This document shows positions 10,459 through 22,942 of a DNA stretch of 64,000 nucleotides, one piece after another; within the stretch, counting starts at the first letter, position 1, and every line of letters starts with the position of its first letter. The stretch comes from Malus domestica (Eukaryota > Streptophyta > Magnoliopsida > Rosales > Rosaceae). A program made the translations under genes and the position numbers. The stretch spans positions 11,665,501 through 11,729,500 of the forward strand of contig NC_091665.1 of assembly GCF_042453785.1 (NCBI RefSeq). Reading direction: 5' to 3'. The notes beneath the pieces were generated by a model. It ran no database searches, was not told the DNA's origin, and saw nothing but the letters and a program-made list of their open reading frames with translations.

Positions 10459-10649
10459 GAGTTTGTTTGATAACTATTCAGTTTTCAGTTTTCATTTTTT
10501 TCAGTTCTTATGCATTTCTTCCAAATTTAGCGTTCTTCTTCCACTCTTCTTCATCGTTTTTGCCCCGGCCCCATACACTTTCTCCATACGTATCTCAAGC
10601 ACACACAAAAAAGCTAAAAGCTAACAAAATAGTTATATCAAACAAGCCC
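10459..10649. mobile_element. Tourist-like MITE (PIF/Harbinger type)
   Basis: Flanked by TAA (10456-10458 and 10650-10652). The ends are inverted copies: GAGTTTGTTTGATAACTAT and the inverse of the right end, GGGCTTGTTTGATATAACTAT. 191 bp, non-coding. The 3-bp TWA duplication and 'GTTTGTTTG' ends fit non-autonomous PIF/Harbinger elements. Confidence 0.75.
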
Positions 10650-10826
10650 TAAGGGCTTGTTCTACACCCTCAAAAAAGACAAGCTTTCTTGATTGCATTT
10701 GTCCAACAGTCATTAATGTGAATGAAGTCTTCCCTCCTTGCAAGTGGCAAATCCATTACTCTGAAATCATCAATTCTTCGTTGAACCAAGTCTTGGAAGT
10801 TTTTCCCAACTGGTGGGTTAAACTAA

Positions 10827-11120
10827 GAGCTCATTTGTTATAGATGATTGAATTAGAATGGATAAATAAAGGGATCACTATTCTAAAGTATGTTTAAAGA
10901 ATGAAAAAAAAATTGTAACCAACCCAAATGTAGGAGAATAATTACTCATGACGAAAACTTATCAATTCCAATCGTCCCCTAGATGGAAAAAACCCTCTTC
11001 ATGTCTAATCATCTTTTAATCCCTTAAAATGAAAAAGCATTCCCCTCTACAGTCAAAATATATTCCTTGGAATTCGGAGAGTAATCAATTCCAATCAAAT
11101 CTTTTATACCAAAAGAGGCC
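10827..11120. mobile_element. Tourist-like MITE, second copy type
   Basis: Flanked by TAA (10824-10826 and 11121-11123). The left end GAGCTCATTTGTTATAGATG pairs with the inverse of the right end, GGCCTCTTTTGGTATAAAAG. 294 bp, rich in 'attccaat' words, non-coding. Confidence 0.7.
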
Positions 11121-11804
11121 TAAATTTTCAGGAATCATGGATGAGAAGGAAAGGTGTGAAAGTAGTAGAGTTGGCGCAATGGTGTCATAAGTTTGTACGG
11201 GAAACAAGCTAAGTGGTAAAAACTTGGGCTGTAAGACATAAAAACTTGGGCTGTAAGACAAGCTAAGTGGAAAAACATTTCATCTTCTACTATTACTCAC
11301 TGTGCAGTGGACAACTTATGAAACATTTAAGACTACAATGTCACACATGAGACGCTGAGAGCTCCTCCCGTTGCAAGGTCGGATCCAGGAATTTTCATAA
11401 GAATGAACAACAATTTTTAAGGAGCTCGAGAAGTGACCCAACCCAAGAAAAATAGGGTGAAATGTTTAAATGTTCCTACCAAACAACTAGTCACCAACCA
11501 TATGTTGATCAGTTACCATTTTTAGATGGTATTGTAAGCTTTTGTCCTCAATAAGCATGCAGTATAACCAAATATGGAATAAACAATTGATTCCAAGGCT
11601 TAGAAGCAAGGTTCTTCTTGTTTCCCTTCCCGTATTAAATGGAAAGCTCTTGTGATTTTTCACATTAAACTAAAAGATTTAAATTTTGACCACCTACGTA
11701 TACTTTATAGTTGGATCTATATTAATCTAACAATTCAAATTCGAATTAACAATTTTAACAACATAATATGTTAGACTGTAGAATAAGAGGAAGTTTCCTA
11801 TTTA
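11121..11804. other. Intergenic, no gene seen
   Basis: AT-rich spacer. The only structure is a short direct repeat near 11215-11275 in which 'aaaacttgggctgtaagaca' occurs twice. Confidence 0.4.
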
Positions 11805-11894
11805 GACATGACACAAAACCGAGCGCAATGGCGTTCTAAGATTCATATAGCCGACCCCACTTAGTGGGAAAAGGCTTTGTTGTTGTTGTTGTTG
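11805..11894 (+). mobile_element. 5'-truncated SINE fragment
   Basis: Matches the 3' block of the SINE at 5464-5784 in the opposite orientation (gacatgacacaaaaccgagc ... cttagtgggaaaaggc) and ends in the same (GTT)n tail. It lies about 400 bp upstream of the laccase start codon. Confidence 0.8.
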
Positions 11895-12041
11895 TATGCT
11901 TGCAAACAAATCAATATGATGCTCCCAGAAGATGAGGAAGTGCATATATTAACAAGAAATATAATACACTTGAAGGCAACCATTTTCTTGACGTTAAAGC
12001 TCAGAGAGCTTTGTTTGGATTCACATATAGCTCTCTTTGCT

Positions 12042-12049
12042 TATAAATA
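12042..12049 (+). promoter_or_regulatory. Putative TATA box of the laccase gene
   Basis: TATAAATA lies about 250 bp before the laccase ATG, which would give a roughly 220-nt 5' UTR. A second candidate, TATAAAAC at 12217, would give a much shorter UTR. Both are sequence matches only. Confidence 0.4.
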
Positions 12050-12300
12050 TACTTTCCCAAGCACTAAAGTAACAAGATTAATTAAGGTCTTCAGCAACTC
12101 AATTTTTCATAACACCAGAGTCCTAAGTCCCCATCAGTCGTTTGCTTCAAAGCTTCCATATGCAACCTGTACGGCCTCTATCTAATGCTTAATTTTTTTA
12201 GAACTTGGGCCAGCCTTATAAAACCATTAGACCTTGACCTTCTATCATGTCCGATCCCTACAAAATTTTCCGTTGCATACGAACAATCCGGTCTAAAAAA

Positions 12301-14474
12301 ATGGTGAAAATCAACAATTTCTGCTGGGGTTCTGGTCTTCTCTACTTATGCTTTGTTGGGTTATTTTTAACTCCGGGTGAAGCTGCTTTGAAGAAGTACC
12401 AATTCGATGTGAGCAATTCGTAATGGCAGCCTTAACATGCAGACTATAAGTTTATTTATCCATTTATTTACTGATCATATACGTTCATTTTCAGGTTCAA
12501 GTGAAGAATGTTAGCAGGTTGTGCCATTCGAAGCCAATTGTTATAGTAAATGGGAGGTTCCCTGGACCTACAGTTTATGCTAGAGAAGGAGATACACTTC
12601 TTATAAATGTTACCAACCATGCAAAATATAACATGTCAATTCACTGGTATGAACATTTATATTTGAATTTATTTGACTAATTTAGCATGATTAATACGAA
12701 CATTTGGGTTGTACTGATGAACAATTTGGTGGATTTTTGCAGGCATGGACTGAAGCAATATCGCAATGGGTGGGCAGATGGGCCCGCCTACATCACACAA
12801 TGCCCTATCAAAACAGGGAACAGCTATACCTACAATATTACTGTAACCGGGCAAAGAGGAACACTTTGGTGGCATGCTCACATCTTTTGGCTAAGAGCTA
12901 CTGTCTACGGAGCGATTGTCATCTTGCCGAAACAAGAGGGTGGATTTCCATTTCCTCAGCCTTACAGTGAAGCTAACATTGTCTTAGGTGGGAGAGTGCG
13001 ACCACAAGTTTTTGAAATACATGTAGAAAAATTCAGATTATATGCAGAAAATAATTGTTTTGTTTCTCGTCAATGCTGTAGGAGAATGGTGGAACAACGA
13101 CGTCGAAGAGGTTGTTAAGAAAGGGAACCTACTTGGATTGCCACCAGATATGTCAGATGCACACACCATCAATGGGAAGCCAGGGCCTCTGTTTCCATGT
13201 TCTGAAAAACGTAAGCCAGCTCCTTCTAAAGAGAGATTCTTAGACACCAGATATTCGAGATGCTTCTTGTAATTTCTGGTTTGTTGCTATCTCAGATACC
13301 TATGCATTAGATGTTGAACAAGGAAAGACGTACCTGCTACGAATCATTAATGCTGCACTAAATGATGAGCTATTCTTCGCCATTGCTGGCCACAATTTGA
13401 CAGTGGTAGAAATTGATGCGGTCTATACCAAACCATTTACAACCCAAGCAATTCTGATAGCACCGGGCCAGACTGCGAATGTTCTTGTTCAAGCAACTCA
13501 AGTGCCCAACAGATATTTCATGGCTGCCAGGCCATTCATGGATGCACCCATTTCCGTTGACAACAAAACTGCCACTGCTATACTACAATATAAAGGCATC
13601 CCAAATTATGTATGGCCAATCCTTCCTCAACTTCCAGCAGTCAATAACACTGCTTTCGCATTAAGCTACGATGGCAAGCTAAGAAGTCTAAACACAGCTC
13701 AGTTCCCAGCCAATGTACCTCTCAAAGTTGATCGACATCTTTTTTACACTATTGGTTTAGGAATCAACCCCTGTCCTACTTGCCTGAATGGAACACACCT
13801 CACTGCTGCTTTAAACAATATCACTTTTGTGATGCCACAGATTGGGCTGCTTCAAGCTCATTATTTCAACACCACAGGAATATTTACCACAGATTTCCCA
13901 GACCACCCTCCAACGCCTTTCAATTACACTAGTGCTCCACTCACAGCCAACCTTGGAACTAAACAAGGCACCAGGCTTAGCAAGATTGCCTTCAATTCAA
14001 CAGTAGAGTTGGTGCTACAAGACACCAATCTCCTCACAGTGGAGTCTCATCCCTTCCACCTTCATGGTTACAATTTCTTTGTTGTTGGCTCTGGAATTGG
14101 GAACTTTGACCCCAAGAACGACCCGGCTAAGTATAATTTGGTGGATCCTCCTGAAAGAAACACAGTCGGAGTTCCCACCGGTGGTTGGACTGCGATAAGG
14201 TTCAGGGCGGACAATCCAGGTAAACACATCGACACAACCAAATAGTGTGCTGCATGAAACTTCAAATTTACTAATTAAGCAAGTTATTTGTTATTTTTAG
14301 ATATTTTACTAATTTCTTTTGAACGGCATTTGATCATCGTTAGGTGTGTGGTTCATGCACTGTCATTTGGAGCTGCATACCAGCTGGGGTTTGAAGACTG
14401 CATTTGTGGTGGAAAATGGGAAAGACACTGATCACTCTGTCTTGCCTCCACCTAAAGACCTTCCACCTTGTTAG
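12301..14474 (+). CDS. Laccase (multicopper oxidase), six exons
   Basis: Secreted p-diphenol:O2 oxidoreductase; plant laccases oxidise monolignols and other phenolics in the cell wall. Exons 12301-12408, 12495-12646, 12743-12987, 13082-13210, 13296-14219 and 14344-14474 have GT-AG introns and give 562 codons, the normal length; exon sizes 152/245/129 are those usual in plant laccases. A signal peptide of about 28 residues ends near GEA. All copper motifs are intact: HWHG (86-89), WHAH (130-133), HPFHLHG (463-469) and HCHLELH (525-531), with Leu536 as the T1 axial position. Several N-x-S/T sites fit glycosylation. The start is the first ATG before a clear signal peptide. The nearest subgroup is probably LAC7/LAC14-like, from memory only. 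A copia element begins about 200 bp past the stop. Confidence 0.95.
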
Positions 14475-14624
14475 TTCAATGCACATACGTACTGGGAGAA
14501 CTCAAATTTGGGTTTCTCGAAGAAAATGAACTATTATTTATTTTGAGCCTTTTGTCTGACAAATTCTTGCAAACATTACTGCGAAGTGCAGGAGTTCTAC
14601 AAGCAGAACTCTTGTTCTAAGACC

Positions 14625-14630
14625 AATAAA
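14625..14630 (+). promoter_or_regulatory. Laccase polyadenylation signal
   Basis: AATAAA about 150 bp after the laccase stop, followed by a TG-rich stretch (aatgtaatgtgtatcgg). The copia insertion site is 42 bp further on, so the transcript end is apparently untouched. Confidence 0.55.
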
Positions 14631-14671
14631 AGAATGTAATGTGTATCGGATTGTTTTAAATGTGAATTTAG

Positions 14672-14853
14672 TGTTGGAGTGACTTGACTTTCGCGTGTAA
14701 TTAGGAGGATTTGTTCCAATTTGAGTCCGTATAATTAGGGTAAATATTGTTGCATATTCTTACCTTGTAAATCAAGTTCGTACTATATATTTGCTTCCTT
14801 TGTGAGAAGAATGATATCAAGAATTGAAAGCCCATATAAGCCCTCAATTAGCA
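14672..14853 (+). repeat. 5' LTR of the copia element
   Basis: Starts TGTTGGAGTGACTTG and ends AATTAGCA next to the primer-binding site. The 3' copy starts TGCTGGAGGAAGTCG and differs at many positions, so the insertion is not recent. Confidence 0.9.
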
Positions 14854-15453
14854 TGGTATCAGAGCAGAGATCCTAAGATTTCTGCTCTGCCTGTTCCCTT
14901 CAAAAAAATTTCGAGCCTTCATGGAAAATCTGCTGCCTCTTCATGGTGAAATCCCCATCACTGGTTCCACCCTAACCGATGTTATACCTACTACTACTAC
15001 CCTAAACACTAATAATCCCGATCCTACCATGAACCCGATGACTCTACCACAAGTTGTAACACATATCATCCATCACGATTCATACGCTACATCGATTGAT
15101 ATCAAATTTAACGGTGCCAATTATGAAGTTTGGTCCTAGATTGTCAAGATGTTTATTGCTGGTAAAGACAAGTTGAAATACTTGTTTGGAAGTAATCCTC
15201 ATCCCCTACTGATGATCCAACTTTCACTAAGTGGGGCATAGAGAATGCCATTGTGAAAGGTTGGCTAACAATCTCTATGGTACCCAATCTAATTGGGTAT
15301 TTTCTCTGACTACCAATGGTGAAGGAAGTGTGGGATGCTGTTGCTTACAAGTACTATGATGGCTCCGATATTTCTCAAGTTTACGATCTTGCCTACAAGG
15401 CCTCTCGCATGAGGCATGATAGTTGACTAGTGGAGAGATACTATAATGACCTT

Positions 15454-16803
15454 TGATAGGATTTTTAGGTACCTACGCAAAGAGGTTAAAATCACACAAA
15501 ATACTTGCAAGATAACAAGGTTGTTGTAGTATAAACGGCTCAAGTAAGGTCGTTTTCCGTAGGGATTATTTTAAAAAATTTATGAAAAACCAAAATATAA
15601 TTGTTTCAAAACAAAGATGGGAAAATGGTGATTTAATGACCTAAATTAAGAAAAACGAAATTAATTAAAATCTGCAATTTTAAGAAAAAAGAACAAGGGA
15701 ACAATTTTTAGAATTCAAAATGAGAAAATAATAGGGTTCTACCATCACCCTAACAATCCTACGTAGTTCTTCTAATTCCTTACGAATTACACGTGCATAA
15801 TTTGAAGGTTAGGTTTTCCTATAGTATGTCCTACTTGGAACCTCCAACATAGAACGCATATCTAACATGCAACTCGTCTGTGGCGTCCAGATCAAATGTG
15901 AACATGCAAGACTCATTAAGTTTTGTGAAAACCTTTTGAAAAACCATTTAACTCCTAAGATGCGTCGTCCATCCTAAGTAGCTACACATGTTAACCACAA
16001 GAAGCCTTAGTCAATTTTAGGGATAGACCTCCTCCAAAGTTGCATCAAATTACTTTTGTAAATATCCTAATGGTCACGAATTACTAAGACAAACATATAG
16101 TTTAAAGCACAATGATTTACAACTCAAAACTTGCATGCATAAATTCATAAGAAAATTAAAATTAAACTACGTATTCTTGCTAAGGATCATGGCCTCACCC
16201 TATCAAAGAGAATTAGCTACGCATATTCATAATTAAAATCAAAAGAATTGTATTGAAATAGAAAAAGAATGAAAACAACTTGTAGAATAAAGTCCGAAAA
16301 TCTCTAAGCTCTAGCCAAATTCTTCTCTCTAATGTTGTGTACGTTGACGACCAACCCTAGGTCTGCCAAAAGGCTTATTTATACTGCTCTAAATAAAATC
16401 CTCCTAGTAAAAGGTCTTAGAATCAAACTAGGAAACCAAATAAATTGAAATAAAATAGGAAACATAATCCTAAATTGACTTGGTAAATTCCCCTAGAAAT
16501 CTGCACAGCCACGTTTTGGACTCATAACAGCTCCAAAACTGGCCCAAAATAGCTGGATTTAAAGCTCGTACTATTCTGAGCACTTCTTCAGAAGACCACG
16601 AACCCATCTGAGGTCATATTGGGCTCCAAAAACGCACTTTAAACCCAGAAACGTTACTTTCCAACAACGCACACTGCTCTTTTAATAAATCTCCAGAAAA
16701 TAACCGCTTGGTAGAAAAATCCCAAATTTTGAAACGAATAAGCCAAGAGACACATGAACGTCCTCCAATTTGAATCACTCCAAAATTCGTCCGTTTGGTA
16801 CAC
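15454..16803. mobile_element. 1.35-kb insertion in the copia gag
   Basis: The gag frame stops after ...RYYNDL at 15453 and resumes as SVWQEIDYRRP near 16804. The insert starts TGATAGGATTTTTAGG, contains the phrase 'ggctcaagtaaggtcgtttt' that I associate with abundant non-coding plant retroelements, and has no coding potential or clear terminal repeats. No convincing target duplication; ends are approximate. Confidence 0.5.
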
Positions 16804-18903
16804 GTCCGTCAGTATGGCAAGAAATCGATTATCGACGACCCCATCCAATGAAGTGCAACACTGACACTGAAATTTATAATAAAATTGTTCAAACGGATCG
16901 TGTTTATACATTGCTTGCAAGATAAGACAACACATTCAATAAAATTCATAGTGACATTCTATAAACTGAGCCCCTTTCCTCTATCGAACAAACCTTTGCT
17001 TATCTTTGACAAGAAGCTATGAGACATGCGGTGATGAACAATAGTGCAAGAACTTTGAGTAATGGGGCTACCATGGTTGCACGCCCAGCAGCGAGAGCCC
17101 CTCCTTCTTCAAGGTCATGTCTCGAGCCCAAGAGAAGCCCATTGGACCGAGCTTAGGACTATAGCTCTAGGCCAATGGCTTAAGCCCAGCTTAGGGGTCC
17201 CTATTTGTTGCCAAATAGCCCCACGACCCAACACATGTCCACTTCAACCTAGGACCAAGCCATTTGTTCCCATATGAATAAATGTTTTCAACCACGTGGC
17301 TATCCTGAATGGCAGTGAGAGACATGGTCGTGACCAATGTTTTCAACTACGTGGCTATCCTGAATGGTGGAAACCCTTAAAGCTTCAAAGACAATGGGAA
17401 CGAGAGAAGCAAGACACCAAGCAAGGACAAGCGAATATCACAACCTCGATGTCTCAATTATCTTTAATATCTCAGGATAATCCTCATATTGTTTCTTGTT
17501 TGATCGAGTTTTTTCTGGCGTTATCAAGTAACTGTGGTTATGCCTTACATGTGAATAGTGATAATATTCAATGTGATTGGATTATAGACTCCGATGCTAC
17601 GAACCACTTGACTTATGACCCTCAAGATCTAGCATGTGATTCCACCCGACTACGACATAAAATCACCAATGCGAGTGGTGTAACCTCTCCTGTTACTGGT
17701 ACTGCCACTGTGCATCTTACTTCAACTCTCTCTCTTTACCTAATATATTACTTGTGCCTCCACTAAAGCATAAATTGATGTCTCCTGGTCAAGGTACTGA
17801 GCAATTCAATTATTGTGTACTGATGTATAAGAAGTTTTGTCTTATCTAGGATATTCTCACGAAGAAGATCATTGGTCATGGTACTAAGAGGGGGATCTCT
17901 ATTTTTTGGATGATGTTAGTACGGGCCGAGTTAATCTAGTCTAAGGAACAATTGATCACAAGAGACATCAAGTATGGTTGTGGCATCACCATTTGGGTCA
18001 TCGGTCTTTCAATTATTTACAAATATGTTTTTGGATTTGTTCGTTGCATGTTCTAGTTCCGATTTTAAGTGTGGCACTTGCATTCTTGCTAAAAGTCATC
18101 ATGTTTCTTATCCGTTGAGTTCTAATAAAAGTGTTACTCCTTTTGGATTAATACACTCTAATGTTTGCGAACTATCTCCAATTACTATTTTTTCTAGCAT
18201 TCAATAGATTGTGATTTTTGTGGATGATTGCACACGAATGACCTAGCTGTATCTTCTTAAGAAAAAAAGTGATATGTTTTCAGCCTTCAAGGTGTTTCAC
18301 ACCATGGTTTAGACTCATTTTCATGCTAAAATGCAGATTTTGCATTCTGATAATGGCAAAGAATATGTTAATCATGATTTTGCCCATTATTTGACTAATC
18401 TTGGTATCCTCCATAAAACTCTTGTCCTCAGACCCCTCAATAGAATAGGGTGGCAGAGCGAAAAAATCAAGATCTTTTAGAAACTAGCCGGGCCTAGTTA
18501 ATTGGTGCGATTGTCCCATGCTTCTCTTGGGATGTTGCAATTCAAATTGCTACATATCAATCGAATGCCGTCCAAAATCTTGGATTTTTAAACACTATTA
18601 CAAGCCTCTACGTCCCTCTTAATGATACCACCCCATGTCTTTGGGTGTGTCGGATTTGTTCACCTTTAAAAAATCAACAGACAAAACTTGACCCTTGTGC
18701 TCTTCGTTGCATTTTTATGGGGTATTAAGTACTTCAAAAAGGGTATTATTGCTATCATCCCCCACTTGACATATGTATGTCACTACGGATGTAACCTCAT
18801 CCTTCATTTTCCTCCAACCCTACTCTTCAGGGATAGACAAGGAATGAAAACCAGAACTGGACCAAACTACAAGCATAGCCAGCAGCTCCAATGGCACTGC
18901 TAA

Positions 18904-19279
18904 GGCCTCGTTTGGGATTGAGGTGATTTTAAAAAAAGCCACTGTGAAAAAAAGCTGAGGGTCATTTTTGTGTTTGGTAAACTGAAAAAAAAGGGCTTAT
19001 TTTGGAAGCTGCTATGAGAATAAGCTGAAAATCAAAGGAAAAGCTGAAGCTGCTATTTGCTGCTTTGAAAAAAAGCCAGTTTTTTCAAAGCACACGGAGC
19101 TACAGTGCTCCTTTAATGAAAAGACACACTATCATCCTGCTTTTTTTTCCAAAAGCACTTTCACAAAAAAGTTTACCAAACACTCTACTGGCTTTATTTC
19201 ACAGCCGCTTATTCTCACAGCACAGCCGCTTATTCTCACAGCAGCTTTTTTTCAAAGCACAGCAATACCAAACCAGCCC
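18904..19279. mobile_element. Tourist-like MITE in the copia pol
   Basis: TAA on both sides (18901-18903 and 19280-19282). The ends GGCCTCGTTTGGGATTG and (inverse) GGGCTGGTTTGGTATTG form TIRs; the subterminal 'aaaaaaagc' and 'gctgctatttgctgc' blocks are also inverted. 376 bp, non-coding. Confidence 0.8.
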
Positions 19280-21307
19280 TAAATATGCCAATAGATAACA
19301 TGGCACTGCCAGCCCAACCAATAACAGCTGCAACACTGCCAACTTGGCTAGCAGTGCTACTGCCCACACAGAAAGCCACGGGAACAGTGCCAATGGCAGT
19401 CAAACAACCACTAGACATGGCTGCAATGGTGCAACCACTTGAGGTTGAGGTTATTGATGATATTAATTACTACGCCTATTGATGTGTCTAATATTTTGAG
19501 TTCTCAGTTATCTTGCAGTTACAATTCAGGAATACCACATCCTCGATACTTGCCAGACGAGGGAAAAAGAAACAAATATCTATTGCCAACAATGTGTCAT
19601 CACAGAAATTGTCAAAACCCAACAAAGCTGTCATACAACAAGTATCCATTGATAGTACTCCGAGTTCCTTGAAGGAAGCATTATCCAATGCTCAGTGGAC
19701 CCAGGCGATGGAGGAAGAAATGAATGCACTTTAAAAGAACCGAACGAGGGATTTGGTTACATTGCTGCAAGGAAAAAGAAGAGTAGCGTGTAGGTGGTTG
19801 TATACAATCTAGTACAAATTTGATAGGTCCATTGAAAGGTATAAGGCACAACTAGTGGTCGAGAGTTACACCTAGACTTATGTTGACTATATAGAAACAT
19901 TTGCTCTGGTAGCAAAGAATAATACATTTAGAGTGTTGCTCCCATTGGCAACCAATTTAGATTGGCCATTACAACAATTTGATTTGAAAAATGTTTTTTT
20001 ACATAGGAATCTTAAGGAAGAGGTGTACATATAAATCCCACCAGGGTATACATCAATATCACAATCGGGAGAAGTATTGAAATTGAACAAGGCATTGTAT
20101 GGATTGAAACAATAACATTGAGCATGGTTTAGGAGGTTTCGGATGGCTATGAGAAAGTATCGGTTTAGGCAGAGCAATTCCAACCATACACTCTTCCTAA
20201 AACGTCGAGTGGGTAAATTAACAACACTCATTATTTATGTGGATGACATGATTGTTACAAGCGATGATAAGGAAGAAACCTTGAAATTAAAGTATTACTT
20301 GGCAACCAAGTTTAAGATGAAAGATCTTGGTGAGCTTAAGTATTTTTTGGGTATAGAAGTGGCTAGGTTGAAACAAGGCGTATTTCTATCTCAAAGGAAA
20401 TATGTTCTAGATTTGTTGACAAAAACCAGAATGCTTGACCATAAACTAGCTGACACTTCTATCATTCAGAATCATCATCTTGCCGTGTACCCTGACCAAA
20501 TCCCAACTAACAAAGACCATTATCTAAGGTTGGTTGGGCGATTAATCTACTTGTCTCACACTAGACCTGACATTGCCTATGTTGTAAGTATTGTAAGCTA
20601 GTTTATGCATTATGCAAGTGAAACCCACATGGGTGCGGTTGAACAAATCCTTTGCTACTTGAAGTTTGCACTAGGTAGAGGCACCATGTTTTCGAAGAAT
20701 GGACATTTTAGGTGGATGATTATATTAATGTAGATCGGGTGGGAAATATTACTGATCGACAGTCTACTTCGGGGCATTTTACATTTATGAGAGGCAATTT
20801 AGTGACTTGGCAAAGCAAGAAACAGAAAGTGGTTACTTTGTCAAATGCAGAAGCAGAATACAAAGGTGTGGTGATAGGAGTATGCAAATTAGTATGGCTT
20901 CGGCAGTTACTTATGGAAATTGGGTACCCACCGACGTCTGCATCAAATCAGTTTTGTGACTAAAAAATGGCCATTGATATTTCACGTAATCCAATTCAGC
21001 GTGATCAGACTAGACATGTGGAAGTGGATATCCATTTTATTAAGGAAAAGTTAGATACAAATATTATTCAATTTCCTTTTGTAAAATTTGAAGATCAGTT
21101 GGCAGACATCCTGACAAAAGTCGTTGCAAGTCAAGTCTTCTACAACTCACTCAACAAGTTAGGCATCAACGATATATACGCATCAACTTGAGGGGGAGTG
21201 CTGGAGGAAGTCGACTTTTGTGTGTAATTATGGGGATTTGAGTCTGTATAATTATGACAATATTTTGTTGCATATTCTTACCTTGTAAATCATTGTATTA
21301 TATATAT

Positions 21308-22870
21308 GAGCAAATTGTAGAAATCGTCCCTCAATTCTAACTCAATTGGAGCGATGGTCCCTCAACTTTATTTTCGTGATCATTAGTCCCTCAACTTGTC
21401 AAAATGTGCAACTATAGTCCTTGTTGTTTACTCTATCAATACTTCCGTTAAACTCAATCACATGTGTGGCACGTGTAAGGGCAAATAAGGAAACATAATT
21501 TCGCGAGGGTTGAAGTTGATGAAAGCAGCAAAGGGGGCTCGGGTTGCTGGGGTTTACGAAGAAAAACATCCCAATGGAAATTTCATCTGTACCCAATTGA
21601 AACTTCCTTCATCCTCAACCCAATCTCATATTCTTGAAATCACCTCCATGTATGGCAATAATCCACTGGAAGTAGATATAAAATTTGTCCAAGAGTAAAA
21701 GACGGCCAAAAAATAGAATTACATTCCTTCCCATACTTTGCCTACTCATATTTGTCACATCCCGACAAGGGCTTGACTCTCACAAGAACTTCCCAGTGGA
21801 TCATTTATCTTGGAGTTGCTCTCGCGCAATCTCGCTTAACTTCGGAGTTCCTATGAAATCCAAAGTCAGTGAGCTCCCTAAAGGCATCGTGCTATAGAAG
21901 GTGGGCATGTACATATAAGGCACATCACCCCCTCTCCGTTGATCGATGTGGGATGTTACAATCCACCCCATTTAGGGGCTCGATGTTCTCGTCAACACAC
22001 TTCCGATCAGGGATTGACTCTGATACCAAACCGTCACATTCTGACTCAGGCTCCACCACATCCTGGGCTCGACTCCGTCGTAGCACGATATTGTCCGCTT
22101 TGGGCCCCGATCATGCCCGCACGATTTTGTTTCTGAGAACTCCCTAGTAAGTCACCCATCCTGGGATTGCTCTCGCACAATCTCTCTTAACTTCGGAGTT
22201 CCTATGGAATCCGAAGCCAGCGAGCTCCCAAAAGGCCTTGTGCTATAGAAGGTGGGCATATACATCTCTTCGTTGGTCGATGTGGGATGTTACAATATTC
22301 CTCCTTATCGGCTTCTTGGTACTACTGGTAACACCTCCATGCCTTCTCCTCATTGGCAGTGGCTTCCAGATCGTTCACGTTGCTCTTGGGTTCAGTGAAC
22401 CTTCTCCTTCATGCCTTCTCTTATATACTAGTGGAGTCAAGCCTTCTCCTCTTCCACACTACATCATCCATACGCGCTTCGAATCCACTGATATTTTGCA
22501 GAAAACTAGTAAGTTTCTGCTGTTGTTTTTCTTCACAAAAAGACGATTATTGTCATACATGGTGGGAATTTGAAGAATATGAGATTAGGCATGGAAGAAG
22601 TTTCAGTTGGGGATGAAGTTTCAATTGGGCATGGAGGAAGTTTCCCTTGGGACGTTTTTGTTCGTAACCCCAGCCCACTTTGCTACTTTCATCGACTTCA
22701 ATCCTCACGAAATCATGTTTCCTTATTTGCCCTTACACGCACCACACATGGCTGAGTTTAACAGAAATATTGACAGAGTTAACGGAAAGGACCATAACTG
22801 CACATTTTGACAAGTTAAGAGATCAATGGTCACAGAAATAAAGTTGAGGGACCTTTGCTACAATTTCCTC
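21308..22870. mobile_element. Long-TIR MULE-like element in the copia 3' LTR
   Basis: Begins GAGCAAATTGTAG and ends, inverted, GAGGAAATTGTAG. The inverted similarity extends for about 300 bp on each side ('gtccctcaactttattt', 'aacttgtcaaaatgtgca', 'gggcaaataaggaaacat'). Flanks TATATATAT (21299-21307) and TATGTATAT (22871-22879) form a 9-bp duplication with one mismatch, as expected for Mutator-like elements. No transposase; a Cassandra TRIM sits inside. Confidence 0.8.
21753..22294 (-). mobile_element. Cassandra TRIM, complete
   Basis: Minus strand: 5' LTR 22294-22032 (263 bp, starts TGTAACATCCCACATCG), 71-bp interior 22031-21961 with PBS TGGTATCAGAG, and 3' LTR 21960-21753 (208 bp, an internal deletion of about 55 bp). 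Perfect 5-bp target duplication ATATT at 21748-21752 and 22295-22299. Both LTRs carry the 5S-rRNA-like block with AACTCCGAAGTTAAG, the hallmark of Cassandra, which provides a pol III type promoter. No protein coding capacity. Confidence 0.9.
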
Positions 22871-22942
22871 TATGTATATTTGCCTCCTTTGTGAGAAGAA
22901 TGATATCAAGAATTGAAAGCCCAAATAAGCCCTAAATTAGCA

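Larger units (their letters stand above)
14921..21190 (+). pseudogene. Copia gag-pol polyprotein, degenerate
   Basis: Order read along the strand: gag (MENLLPLHGEIP at 14921; FNGANYEVWS then a stop; continues after an insertion with SVWQEIDYRRPHPMKC near 16810), zinc-knuckle region around 17300, protease (WIIDSDATNHLTYD near 17580; the catalytic DSG is DSD here), an integrase region 17960-18700 in several frames, RT from about 19690 (RWLYTI, FDLKNVF, IIYVDDMIVT at about 20235, GELKYFLGIEV) and RNase H to 21190 (LSNAEAEYKGVV, RHVEVDIHFIKE, QLADILTK). Many stops and frameshifts; no full-length product is possible. Confidence 0.9.
14672..22942 (+). mobile_element. Ty1/copia retrotransposon with nested insertions
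   Basis: A perfect 5-bp target duplication TTTAG (14667-14671 and 22943-22947) bounds the whole unit. The 5' LTR is 14672-14853 (182 bp, TG...CA), the PBS TGGTATCAGAGC is at 14854-14865 (initiator tRNA-Met), the PPT (TTGAGGGGGAG) ends at 21198, and the 3' LTR is 21199-22942, enlarged by a 1.56-kb insertion. Other insertions lie in gag (about 15454-16803) and in pol (18904-19279). All coding parts are broken. Confidence 0.93.

Noticed and set aside
15454-16803. Insertion in the copia gag as a solo LTR with a matching target duplication
   Set aside because: Near-matches such as TAATGACCTT/TAGTGACATT turned out to lie within resumed gag coding sequence, so no real duplication could be shown.
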